Assembly: GCA_964017195.1 (NCBI GenBank) | Contig: OZ024895.1 | Span: 24,897,875 to 24,961,874, forward strand | Length of the DNA: 64,000 nucleotides | Source of the DNA: Siderastrea radians | Lineage: Eukaryota > Cnidaria > Anthozoa > Scleractinia > Rhizangiidae | Reading direction: 5' to 3' | In this document: positions 42,870 through 54,010 of the stretch, piece by piece | Layout: every line of letters begins with the position of its first letter | Position numbering within the stretch: the stretch's first letter is position 1 | The notes under the pieces: model-generated | Databases searched by the model: none | What the model saw: the letters and a program-made list of their open reading frames with translations, nothing else | Told to the model about the DNA's origin: nothing | Program-made: the position numbers and the translations under genes

Positions 42870-44059
42870 TCTGGTATTTGACTCTTCTATTAAGTTTTCA
42901 AACTAAAAACATAACACTATAAATGAAGTGTAAAGGCCAGAAACAATATTGATCATTATTAATAGTCATCAAAAACTGCCACACAATCTGCTATGTTTTG
43001 AATTGACCAATAATTTGGGAGCTTTCTTGGTTGTTGTTTTATTACTGCATTAAATTCCTAGATGTCAGTGAGCTCACATTAAGCCAACCTTGATTGCTGA
43101 ACAGTTGAAACATGACCATATATTCACTGATTTCTAGTTACTTGTACGTGTTAGTACAGTCATAGTCCTTGGGGCAGAGAAACTTTGAAGGAACAAAGTC
43201 TTGTGTCATGGCATTTAAAACAATTTTTGTGTAGCCAATACAATTATTCATTAAATTATGAACCTGGCCCGTCACTTAATTTACAACATTTTAAACTTCC
43301 ATTATTTTTGAAAACTTTGTGAAGAGTGGTCGTATGGAAAATAACCTTGGGCATGTCACAATGCCATGGTAGTGAAACTTGCATGTCTCAGTGATCCCAA
43401 GAGCTGGCTTGCTGGGACCTTGGCCCCTGCTATATTCAGTCATGTCCGAGTGATCGAAATTAGAGAGGCTGAACAAAGTACTGCCTTAGGCCCTCCAGGA
43501 TGGGCTTAAGTATGGGACCAATCATCCCAGGCCCACCCCATAGAAACCGGTCTTGGTTATGAAAATCAGAAACATTCTCTTTTGTAGTGTTAGGGCCTTA
43601 CTTTAAACAACCAAAACCCATATATAAACCTCCATGATTCAAGCATTAATTTTTGGTTATGGTTAACATAACACTGGTCAAGCAACACACATGCTATACA
43701 TGTACTTCTACTGCTTGTGCCACCTATGGTATGAATAGGGTCGCGACACATAGTTTATTCTGATTCTTACATAACTTCTTCTACTCTATACTTGTGTTAT
43801 TTACTGATACACACTCAAAATGAGCTTGTCTCCAACCTCCCCATGTAAATTTAACTTGCACTTTCAGAAAATTTGTGTCTTTTTTACACCCAATTGTATG
43901 TAATTTTTTTACATGAGTGTTTGACGCTTGAAATTGTGCTCAACATGGCATCATTACACACAGGAAACCATCATGTAGTGCTGCAATTCCCGTGCCCTGT
44001 ACTGTTCAAAACTTAGATTAAATGGACTTTTATTGACTAGTTAATTGATACTGTCGTGT
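42870..44059. other. No gene recognised
   Basis: Part of the CACTA-like element's interior. No ORF or repeat I can support. Confidence 0.4.
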
Positions 44060-44064
44060 AGGAT

Positions 44065-45682
44065 CAGGGCTTGAAATAATTTCCCGGCTGGCGCCGGTCA
44101 AGTTGTCCGGTCAAACCTATTTTTGCTCGGACACCACCCATTTTTGGCCGGACAAATCTCCATTACGCCATATCTCTACAAAATTCCCCCCCTCCCCCTG
44201 CAGCATGATGTTTACATATCAAACAAGTACATTTTCTAAGCCTTTATTGTACATGGAGCCTCGAACTCATTGCAGGAAAAGTGGAATGCATGGTACAGCC
44301 ACAACGTTCGGCAAAATCAATATTACATTTGTGCATGCATCTATCGCTTCAGTTCTATGTCTTCTATACCGTTAAATTTTAATACCTACTAAAGCTATGA
44401 AGTTGATGAAATTGAAGCCTGCGATCTAGTTGATCCTCATAATAATACAAGCTAACTGATGTGAATATACAACAAGAAACTCTTACAAGTAGAATCCATA
44501 TCCACTGATTTGCTACAAAGTAAGCTTAGAATGAATAAGCTTGAATCTTGAAATGTTTCAGTACTATATCTTATTAAAAGGGGTCGGGGAAATGATACCA
44601 ACAGGCAACTCTCTTTTTTCATTTGGAATACTTGAATGGCAACCTAATTTTGCTACTCGTTGTCAATTTCAAGTCTCTACTGCCTGAGGAAAACATTGCC
44701 TTGCGAAGTAATGCCCGTGAATCCAATAATCACCAAAAAGCTTGGTAACCAAGTATTTATCAGGGGCGTGCCGGAAGTGATGAATGATTTGTTCCGTTTC
44801 AGCGTTTTTAGAGACGATATGAATCACAACTTTTATGGATGACTATTTGGCCATTTGGAATTACTGGAATTACATCAACGTTGTGCAATTAAGGAAATGA
44901 AAACACTTTGTTGTGGTTTTAAGTGAAACAAAAACATATCAACGCCAAAAATATATACAATGTTCGGGAGCCTACTGATCCACTCCTGTGTCTTTTATTA
45001 AATCTATTGCTCTGTCTTCTAATTCGTCCTCATTATCTGAATCGGAATCTTCTTCAGTTGAAGAACAATCAATCAAGACCATTCCCCTTTTCGCAAACTC
45101 TCGGGCCTTGTACGATTTCCTCTTGCTTTGGTTCGGAGGGCGAGTGGCGCTCGTTACCCACAAGTGAATGGCTGGTGTAGTGTCGTAACCTTGAAAAGGG
45201 GGACCTTCCATTTTGACTCTTATCAGGTGGCTAAGGGTGTTCTCGCTGAGTGTTGCCCGAGAATCTGAGAGGCATTGTTATGCTTCTCACGTCACGTTTA
45301 CAAAATCCAAGCGGACTATATATTATAAGAATATAGTAATTCATACTGCTACACACGCTACTCCGGAAGACCCGCTAATTTGCGGTGACGGCTTGATGAA
45401 CGACAAAGCGAAGATTTGCAACCACCGGAAATTTTACAACCACTATTATGAATCATTTTTTAAAAGTTCTTGGTCTGGTAGTATCTCTGTCTTTTCCCCT
45501 TTTTATTCACAAACGCCAATAATGTTGAACCTATAAAAATTTAAAACCTGAAGATCCGCATTGAATTTTTCTTTACAAGCGTAAACGACCGGACAAATTG
45601 TCCGGCCATCCAAGGATTTGACCGGACAAAACCTATTTTTGACCGGACATTGTCCGTTGACCGGCCGTTATTTCAAGCCCTG
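44065..45682. mobile_element. 1.6 kb DNA element, CAGGGCTTGAAATAA ends, 5-bp AGGAT duplication
   Basis: Inverted termini CAGGGCTTGAAATAA at both ends are flanked by AGGAT (44060-44064 and 45683-45687). The subterminal zones carry repeated CCGGTCAA and CCGGACAA words, arranged as mirror pairs. CAGGG ends resemble hAT elements, but hAT makes 8-bp duplications and here only 5 bp agree. An acidic exon-like ORF lies inside on minus. The superfamily is left open. Confidence 0.75.
44972..45211 (-). CDS. Exon-like ORF inside the AGGAT-flanked element
   Basis: It starts MEGPPFQGYDTTPAIHLWVT and continues with a basic stretch SKRKSYKAREFAKRGMVLID and an acidic Ser/Asp/Glu stretch. The opposite charge blocks and good start context suggest a real N-terminal exon of the element's protein, or captured host sequence. 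The 3' side has no clear donor. Not recognised. Confidence 0.4.
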   Translation of the reverse strand: MEGPPFQGYDTTPAIHLWVTSATRPPNQSKRKSYKAREFAKRGMVLIDCSSTEEDSDSDNEDELEDRAIDLIKDTGVDQ

Positions 45683-45689
45683 AGGATAG

Positions 45690-46849
45690 TAAGTTTATCT
45701 ACCAAGTGCGTTGCTAACCTTGCTGTCCATTTTGGTTTCTATTGTGCAATGAACTTTTTACTTTCCCTGACATGCTATTAAATGACGATTTAACTAAAAT
45801 GTATGATTTTATGAATAGCTTTGGTCCATTTTCCATGAATTCTCAAAAATAAGGTTACACATTGTTCTGTGATGGGAAAAAAAGAAAGTTCTGTGAGGGG
45901 GTTGAGTCACCAATGTTATTCACATATACCAGTTTGACTTAAAAAAGCGTCCACAGTAACTGCACATTTTAACTGTTACCTGGGTCAGTGTCCATAGGAA
46001 TTATTTGTATTTGTAGATTAAATTTAATACTATCCTTTCATTCATTCCAACAGATCAGTCATATGTGTACATAATCTGAAGTGGATCAACAAGTTCAGTC
46101 CCCATCAAGACAGCTTAAAGAAGTCCTTATCGCAGATCAGAAACACTCCCAGTTGTGATAGTCACTGTAAATCTGGATAAGTCAGCTATAAACAAAAATC
46201 AAAAAGGGGAAAAATATGCTTTGAAACAATGTCCTTTGTACAGAGTCCATTGTTTTGCTTTTGGATGAACTACATTGTAAAGATTGGAGGAAAGAGGAAT
46301 CTGTCCTGGATAACATTGTAGCAATGCCTATAAACAACAAATGAACTTAAGTGCTTATGTACTCATTCATTAGCATCCAAACAAAACAGTTTGTACAGTG
46401 GAACTGTAGGTGCAGGTACTAGTCATCTGAAAGAGCATCTATTCTAGTACCAGTTTCACTAAGTGATTTTTTTTTGCTAAGGTCAAAATTTCATTCATAC
46501 CACCCAGGGCAAAAATTCTCTTTTCTTCGTGTCTCTCAGGTCAGCGAATTTGTAGAAAAAGAGAACAGTCCGAGTGAAGATGTGTTTGAACTTTCATTTG
46601 AATATAAGATGTGAAAGGATCAAAAAAGTATAATGGTGCAGTTTAAGAACATTAAAGATAGAATGTATTGATCATAAACAAGAAATGAAGTGTATTTTGT
46701 CACTTATTTATTTTATACTTAAATGGGACAAAGAGGAAGCTAAGAGAATTGACAATAAAGATTTGTTAGTAAATGGTACTTGTACTTTGTTTACTCACTT
46801 TATTCACTTCAGTGATTTGAGGTCCTTGTTTCAGACACATTTTGGCCAG
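45690..46849. other. No gene recognised (CACTA-like interior)
   Basis: Short frames only; 46685-46867 is a 60-codon frame without family resemblance. Confidence 0.4.
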
Positions 46850-47500
46850 CTTAAGTCTAGGTTTTAATGTCTGAAACACATGTTTCGTGTCGTTTGATAT
46901 AGCTCTTAAACGTGACTGAAACTAATATTTAACTAGAAGTACGTGACCTATAATGACTATTAAACGACACTAACATCTGTTTCGGGTGTATTTAATTAGG
47001 ACTTAAACCTACAACAAAGTTTAATTTTAGCTTAACCCCACCTTAAAATAACTTAAGGTTCATGTCTAATGCAGGTTTAAGTTCTAATTAAACATGCCTG
47101 GAACATATATTTAAAATACCTTTGATGTCTCTATTAAACGACACTAAACATTTGTTTTGGTTACATTTAGTTAGGACTTAAACCTACAACCAAGTTTAAT
47201 TTTGGCTTAAACCCACCTTAAAATAACTTAAGGTTCATGTCTAATGCAGGTTTAAGTTCTAATTAAACATGCCTGAAACATACATTTAAAATACCTTTAA
47301 TGACCCTATTAAACGACACTAAACCTTTGTTTAACGTAAATTTAAGAAGGACTTAAACCTACATTAGACATGAACCTTAAGTTATTTTAATACTGGTTTA
47401 AGCAAAACTTAAACTAAGGTATAAGTTGCTTAAACAGCAACTTAAACGTACTAAACTTATGTTTAAGACAGGGTTAAGTCATGTTTAAGGTCGTTTAAAT
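46850..47500. repeat. Right subterminal repeat region of the CACTA-like element, with 176-bp direct and inverted repeats
   Basis: Two direct copies of a block with AACTTAAGGTTCATGTCTAA and GCAGGTTTAAGTTCTAATTA begin near 47052 and 47228 (period about 176). A third, inverted piece (ACATTAGACATGAACCTTAA) follows at about 47362, so this end can fold into a long hairpin. TTTAAG/CTTAAAC words continue to the terminus. Confidence 0.75.
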
Positions 47501-47534
47501 TTGCCATTTCGCCTAGTGTTAGACTTAGAGCCAA

Positions 47535-47830
47535 TTGGGTATCATAATTACCTCGCCTGATGGTGGGGTCTAGTAATCACTTGCCCCAGACGTCTGATTT
47601 TCACTTGGCCAAACAAATACTTCTCGCAACTTTCGGTAAACACAAGTATTATCTTCGGTCATTTAGCGTTGAACGTTGATTTGCCAAAATTTTCATGAAC
47701 GCCGGTGTGAAAATTCGTAGGGATTCAATGGCATATAAATCCCTTTGAGGAGAGGAAGGACGAAGTACTAGGAAGCTTTGAAGTTCACCGATTTGATTTG
47801 TGGATATTTATTAACTCTCCCCGTGGTGGC
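47535..47830 (-). repeat. Inverted copy of the 31.05-31.3 kb repeat
   Basis: The minus strand aligns to 31050-31300 across TTCATGAAAATTTTGGC, CCGAAAGTTGCGAGAAGTAT and TTTGGCCAAGTGAAAATCAG. It lies directly outside the CACTA-like element. The two copies are 16 kb apart and inverted. Confidence 0.65.
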
Positions 47831-48094
47831 AAACATGTCAAAGGTATGAGAAGGTATAATAAATCACTATCTTTAAAAATTTACACCGTTTGAGCTCCTA
47901 TCTTGAGTAACTGTAATGTATTTTGCACCCTTAGGAAAGGGAGAACAACGGCGGGGTATAATGAAACTGGAGCTTTTCTTGTTGGATTTTACAGTGAGAC
48001 GTTCTTGTATGAAACCGGGTAACATCAGTCTTGTGTGGACTACTGCTCTTTGGCTTTTGCTTTTGATCATCAAATCATGCAGTGAGGTCTTATA

Positions 48095-48480
48095 GTAGGG
48101 TCGCTTAGGGCGGAAAAAAGGCCAGATCGTGCATTTTTGCGTACGGTCACCAGATGTTCCTTGGGTGACACCAAACAGACTCAGAAGGGGTGCCCCAAAA
48201 TTCCACTACTTGGCGGGGGTAAGGGAGGGGCAATTATGTCCAACTCATAGCCTTGGCTGTGAGACGGTTAATTGGGAGTTGTTTGGACGCGTACCATTTC
48301 AGTAGACACACCAAACGTAGCACAGACGTTTCTTGGGTTACACCGAATGGATTCAAAAGGGGTGCCACAAAATTCCACCACTTGGAGGAGAGGGAAGGGG
48401 TGATTATGTCCAACTCATGCCTTAGGCTATGGGACGGTTATTCAAGAGATTTTTGTACGCGTACTGTTTTAGTAAAGATC
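48095..48480 (+). repeat. Left compound inverted repeat (about 173-bp units)
   Basis: Repeated words: GAAGGGGTGCCCCAAAATTC at about 48185 and AAAGGGGTGCCACAAAATTC at about 48357; GTCCAACTCAT at 48240 and 48408. Its inverse partner is 55286-55736. Confidence 0.8.
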
Positions 48481-50336
48481 TCGATCTAGGTAAAAATGAA
48501 TTTTTCATGACACTTAACAGGCAGCAGGAAATATTTGTTTACCCAGGAACTCTCTGGCTCTATTTGATTAGCCAATGACTGCTTTATGCTTAGCAGGCTA
48601 TATATAAGGAGCCAGTTTTTTGCGCACCAGAACTAGCCATACCCTCCCTCTCTGTCAGAGTTTGGCAGTCTTCGATTAGGTAAGAAGTTGGACCTCATTG
48701 AATGTCTAACAAAGGACATGGCTGAAGGGAATCATCCTCCTGATCAGTTTAATGTCCATGCCCTTCCTATTTCATTGACATCCACTTTTGTTGAGTATGC
48801 AAGGGACATCTTTGTGCCTTTTGTCAGACGCACTCTTGACAACACATCAAGGACTGACATTGTGCGGGAAGATTACAGGCCAGCAAGTTTGAAGGAAACC
48901 ACTCGAAATAAGAGAGGCAAAGGGAGCCGAAAGAAAGGTAGGCGCAAACGTGAAGATGCCTCGCAACTAGAGAGCCTTCCTGGAGGACTCTTCCAACAAG
49001 GTGGAGTTGTTCGCCTTCGCAACGGCCAAGAGCAGCAGCAAGTATCACATTTAAATTCGTAAATATTGTAATCATGAAAGAACCCCTCAATTAAATCCAA
49101 TGCACGTTTGCACTATCTTTCGGTGAAAGAGTCAATATTGTTGTGAAGTGAAATACTTTTTGTTTTGGAGTTTCGCACTTGAACGATTGTGCTAAATCTG
49201 CATGTTTACTTCATGTTGTAAATTAGTAACCTTGACCGGGCTGATCGTGAAATCAACACAGGTGGTGGCACTTGCAAACAGTGTCAATGGGAATTAAGAT
49301 TTGGAAACATCTTTTCTTGTTTAACCAAAATATCGTGACCACCAACAAGAATTGCTTTGTCCAATTCAGCAGTATGACGTAAACAAAACAGGTTTAGCTG
49401 TTATATTACGGGCATTCAACTCTGTTAGTCACTTCTACTTCTTCTTTACATCTTGTACTTAGTTGCACAGCGAGGCTAGGGTTATAGCTCTAAGTTGTAC
49501 TTTGAGGAAAAGACCTAAGTAAGAAACGTGGATGGGAAAGGAATTCCTTCCGTCAACCACACCTTAATTCTAAGGAACGTCTTTCAGGTCAACTTTGCTA
49601 TAACCTAGCTTGAGCGCAAAACCTCTCGCATATAGCTTTTAATTAGGACAACTGGTACAAAGATCAATGAACGAGTGATAATCCAGAAATTCCCAGTTAG
49701 CGCTCTATTACAATATCATCCAACCACGTCAAGGAATGCCGCTTTGTGACCATGAGAAGGCGGACACACGTCTGCTTGCCCATGTTTGACAAGCTGTTGA
49801 AAATGGCGCCAAGCTCAGTCCATACTGACGTGTTATCACTCTGGCTAGTTTCAGCTCTCTACTGCTGCTCTAGCCCAAGCTTTAAATCTGGATCACGTTT
49901 GGCACGAAACACTTCCAACACCTTGGCGCTACCACTGTTTCACGCAATCACAGGATGTGGTTCCACCTCGGTATTTCAAGGATGAGGGAAGAGCTCGGCA
50001 TGGGAAGCGTGGGATGTGTATCCTGACGTCACGGACGCCTTCTTGGAAGTCACCAACAATCTGTTTATTCCCCTCACAATCGACTCTCCTACGTTTGCTG
50101 CCATCGAGCGATTTCAGTCATTATGTATGATAAAACCAGCGCTGGTGGCTGTGTTAATAGGAAACTTAAGCACCGACGTTTTTCACGCGACGGCAACGCC
50201 AGTGGCAGAAAGGGACTGGGCAGAGAGTGCTGTTGTTCCCGCCAAAATGTTTAAATTAAGCTAGCAAACGCGTGCGACGCAGGCCGGTCACACACGGGGT
50301 ACGTAGAGGAATTTTAGCAAATTAAGAAATAGCAAC

Positions 50337-52290
50337 ATGTCCTCTTTTAAAGAGCTCAGAGACCTTGTTCCTATAGCGTATGATAGCAAAATAATCAGCA
50401 ATGAAGAATTCCTGGTTCTATTTGAAACTTGTCAATCCAAAAATCCAGAGTTTCCTTGCAGTTCTTACCCAAGGATTAAGCTTGAAAACATGCAAGACGA
50501 CGAGTGCTTGGTGGAGATTCGAGTTAAAAAAGAGGACGTCCCAGTTCTGCCAGAAGCATTACAGATTCCTGAAACGGTGAGATGCGAGCAGTGTTCCGTA
50601 TGTGACGGAATTGAAGGTCTATGTATGCTGTTACGACGGTTGGCGTATCCTTGTAGATACTCTGATATGATTCCCCTTTTGGCAGATCAGTCCCACAGAT
50701 CTGCATGATCACCAATACCGTCATGGATTTTTTATTTGATCATCATGCCCACAAACTTACTCAGTGGAATCCTGATATTCTGAATTCACAAGCTCTTCAG
50801 ATGTATGCAGATGCAGTGTCTGCACGAGGTGCACCGCTTCAAAACTGCTTTGGTTTTGTAGACGGAACTGTCCAACCGATTGCAAGACCTGGGTAGCACC
50901 AAAGACTGGTCTACAATGGTCATAAAAGGGTTCATTCTCTAAAGTTTCAATCGCTTGCATTACCAAATGGTCTTATTGCAAGAAGAAATTGTGATATTCT
51001 CAGGTATGTAGTATGATTTCGACTTTCAAACCTTATTAAAGGACAAACTAATTTTGGTTGGAGTTGGTGGCAAGTTCGAGTAGATTCTACTGTACGTGCA
51101 ATCAATAAATAACTTGTTTCTTATTAGGCCTTACCGAGGCGTAGCTTTGCAGACGTCCTTTTAGCCCATCACACACAAGAAGCTCATAGAACATCTGAGT
51201 ATAGGATGCCAGCTGAAGTGCACGGGATACTTATCTACTTTCCAATTTCGAGAAAAAGTTTCTGTCTCAAAGGTGAACTAACTGTATTTCTGCGATGTCG
51301 CTACACTACTGCTGAGATAACATCCTAATCCGGCTCTTCTTTCTCTTAATCGAAATAAAGAAATTTATAGATTTGTAAACAACTGAAACTTTTATGTACG
51401 GACCTATGGGTGAGGAAAATATTCTCGCAACAATGGTCATGTTTATGACTTTGTTCATTCACTTGCCTTCGTAAATTTTAAATTAATCAACTTTATTTGC
51501 TATTTATTTTTCTTCTGGAAAACATACAAATTAATTAATTAATCCGATCTGATCTGATGCCTTTCTATTCCATTATGGAACTTAGGCCACTGACAAAACT
51601 CCTCTAGTCCCCCCTGTCTCTTAATTCATTACACTAATCAATTAATTATTTATTCAATTTATTAATCAATGGTTTATTGAATCTTTTAAATTATTCTAAG
51701 TTTACTTATAATTGTAATTTTAACTTTTTAGCCTTTTTGTTCTGCTTTTAATCTTGTCATGCACATTTGAACATTTCATGAAATTTGTGCATTCTAAATG
51801 TTAATATTATCATTATTTTTAATTAATTAATAAAGATTTTAATTTAACATAATTTATCTTTTTTTTGCCAGAGGGTAGGTGACATGATGCCTTCATGTTG
51901 GCTGAATCCAACCTTCTTCAAGATTTAGAAAGGAATGCCTTCTGTCCCACTGGGGAACCCATGTGTATTTATGGGGACCCTGCCTATCCTCTTCGAGTGC
52001 ATTTACAGTGCCCATTTCGACAAAGAATTTTAACACCTGACATGGAAGCTTTTAATGAAGCTATGAGCTAGTCAGAGTCTCAGTGGAATCGCTCTTGACA
52101 TTGTGGAGACATTGTGGACTATTTCAAATTTTTAGTTTTTAAAAGGAACCTCAAAATTGGAATGAGCAGTATTGGTAAACTGTATCTCGTTTCTTCTTTA
52201 CTTCAGAATGCAGTCACTTGCTTGTATGGCAATAACTCATCAGAATTCAGTGACCTAAAGCCACCATCATTACAGTACTATTTCCAATGA
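50337..52290 (+). pseudogene. Harbinger transposase (HARBI1-like)
   Basis: ATG 50337 starts MSSFKELRDLVPIAYDSKII. Then come MQDDECLVEIRVKKEDVPVL, RCEQCSVCDGIEGLCMLLRR, and after a one-base deletion near 50690 FGRSVPQICMITNTVMDFLF, LQNCFGFVDGTVQPIARPG (first Asp) and VYNGHKRVHSLKFQSLALPN. An intron, about 51.0-51.87 kb (GTATGT to TTTTTTGCCAG), leads to the last exon: LLQDLERNAFCPTGEPMCIY, GDPAYPLRVHLQCPFRQRIL (second Asp), a stop near 52068, a SVE block with the catalytic Glu, and LKIGMSSIGKLYLVSSLLQN. All three catalytic residues can still be seen. Stops at 50895 and in the last exon disable it. Confidence 0.85.
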
Positions 52291-52435
52291 ATGTTATCCT
52301 TCAAGTCTGTTGAAACAGAATAGCTCAGCATGTGGAAAATGAAACCACACAAGACAATTGCCTGCTTTTGTATTAAAAAAGTAGGAGTGTCACGTATGGA
52401 GGCGCCTCTTTACTTGAAAATGTGAATATTGAAAC

Positions 52436-52735
52436 ACCCTGACAGGGGTGTTTGTGTGTGTGCCTGGTGGGGGGGGGGGGTCATATGGAAATGACAGCGA
52501 TGCTCATCAGTAGGGGTACAAATCAAGAAGATTGGTCTCAGGGTGCTCAGGAAGAAACAGCAATATTAAAGAGGAAATTTTGAATGCCATTTCAACTTCT
52601 ATTGAGCAGTCATCTTAAAAGTGGTATCTTTTAGGAGCCTCCTTTAGGGGGTTAAACTCCAAATTTCCAATGAGCATCCAAATCCTTTTCATATGGGAGT
52701 CCCCCCCCCCCCACCCCCTGTCAAACACCTGCACC
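52436..52735. mobile_element. Imperfect palindromic MITE-like insert with G13/C13 arms
   Basis: A left arm CCTGACAGGGGTGTTTG...G13...CATATGGAAA...GATGCTCAT and the right arm inverted (TTTGACAGGGGGTG...G13...CATATGAAAA...GATGCTCAT) pair over about 70 bases with loops. It lies between the two Harbinger genes. The G-runs could form quadruplexes. Confidence 0.6.
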
Positions 52736-53582
52736 ATCAAACTGAGTATTATTGGCCACGTCTTTTATTTTGTTAATTTGGAGAATGGTTACAGACATTT
52801 TTTGGGTGAAGGGCCAATATTTTTTTTCTAGGTCAGTATTTTAATTTTGTAAGTTTTAAAAGTCCAAACACCATAGTTATGTACTATTTAAAAATACTTT
52901 GAAAACAATGACTCCATAAATTATGTAAACAATCATTTTGCGGTTGCATCAGGAAGAGAATAGATTCATCAATGATTTTGCTAGTCTCCACTGAATTCTT
53001 TAATTAAGAGTGCAGCAACAATAATGTAATGGAATGACATGAATGCTTATTTTGTTCGTGTCATCCAAAATATTTCAAGAAACAAATGTGTTTTCAAGTA
53101 CAGTAACAACAACAATGTAATGAAATGACATGAACGCTTATATATTTTGTTTGTGTGAAGTGTCATACGAAATATTTAAAGAAACAAATGTATTTTCAAG
53201 TTTTCAAAAAGTCCTAAAGTTCTGAATAAATAAAACTGGCATTCTTGCTAATTAATCTTTAGCCCAAGTGGCGGCTACTTACATGATCCGCTCACTATAT
53301 GTTTATGATTTACGTAAGCTGAAAAACAGAAACATTAATTAATGAGCAGTTCATAACGCTGAGTCTCCAAACAGTTCCATATGCTTTCTATATAAGAACA
53401 AGCAAAGCCTGGCTAATCTGTTGCTGAGCCTCACCCTGCCTTTGCATTAGCTCAAGGACTCCTTGTTGTTGTTTTGCATTCTTCTCTCTCTCCTTTCTCC
53501 TCAATTCCATCTCTTCTTGCCACTGAGTCTGCTCGTTCTTCGTCTTTTCCTCCAGGAACTCTACGACCTCGGTCGCACTCTT

Positions 53583-54010
53583 TCATAAATTTTTACCTCC
53601 AGCTGCTAAGCCTGGCTCCAAATCTGAATCCCGACTCGCCTTTTTCTTCGAGTCTTTCATCCTTTCCATTGCCTTTTCCCTAACAGATTCGGCTGCTTCT
53701 TTTTCCTTCACGGTGCTTTTCTTTTTCGCCTGAAAGCTTCGTTCTTGTTCAGTTAACTGTTCGATTATAGTATCTTTTTCGGACATTTCTTCGCACTCAA
53801 TGCCGGTGGCTGCCTCTTCTTCCCTCATTCGCTTCTTGAACTTTCCTTGCAAGATGTTCCACCTATCTCGGACTCCTCTTTTATCTTTTATTTGGAACTT
53901 GGGATTCTTTATTTGATTCAGGAATCCCTGAATGCTTTCCCACGTCTTCCCTCGGTCAGGACTTCCTTTCTTAAACGAAAATATCCCGACTGACCATTTC
54001 TTTCAACATA
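53583..54010 (-). pseudogene. Myb/SANT-like DNA-binding protein of the Harbinger element
   Basis: On minus, after frame changes: ERSDEHDIIMLKEMVSRDIF, GKTWESIQGFLNQIKNPKFQ, KDKRGVRDRWNILQGKFKKR, then the open frame 53852-53583 with MREEEAATGIECEEMSEKDT and a Lys/Glu-rich coiled segment (SVREKAMERMKDSKKKASRD). The spaced Trp residues (TWESI, RDRWNIL) mark the tri-helical Myb/SANT fold. In Harbinger elements this protein brings the transposase to the ends. Transcribed towards the transposase gene (convergent). Confidence 0.75.

Larger units (their letters stand above)
37808..47518. mobile_element. 9.7 kb CACTA/EnSpm-like transposon
   Basis: The ends are CACTAGGTGAAATGCCAAATT and, from the right, CACTAGGCGAAATGGCAAATT; the inverted match continues to about 24 bases. 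TTA flanks both sides (37805-37807 and 47519-47521). CACTA termini, a 3-bp duplication and long subterminal repeats (37810-38270 and 46850-47500, rich in TTTAAG/CTTAAAC) are the defining marks of the CACTA (EnSpm/CMC) superfamily. I could not find a transposase, so this copy is likely non-autonomous. It carries several smaller elements and one signal-peptide-like exon. Confidence 0.75.

Noticed and set aside
50156..50159. Harbinger duplication read as TAA instead of AAT
   Set aside because: TAA is present on both sides but would make the inverted ends start asymmetrically; AAT keeps AGG/CCT ends symmetric. The choice is not certain.
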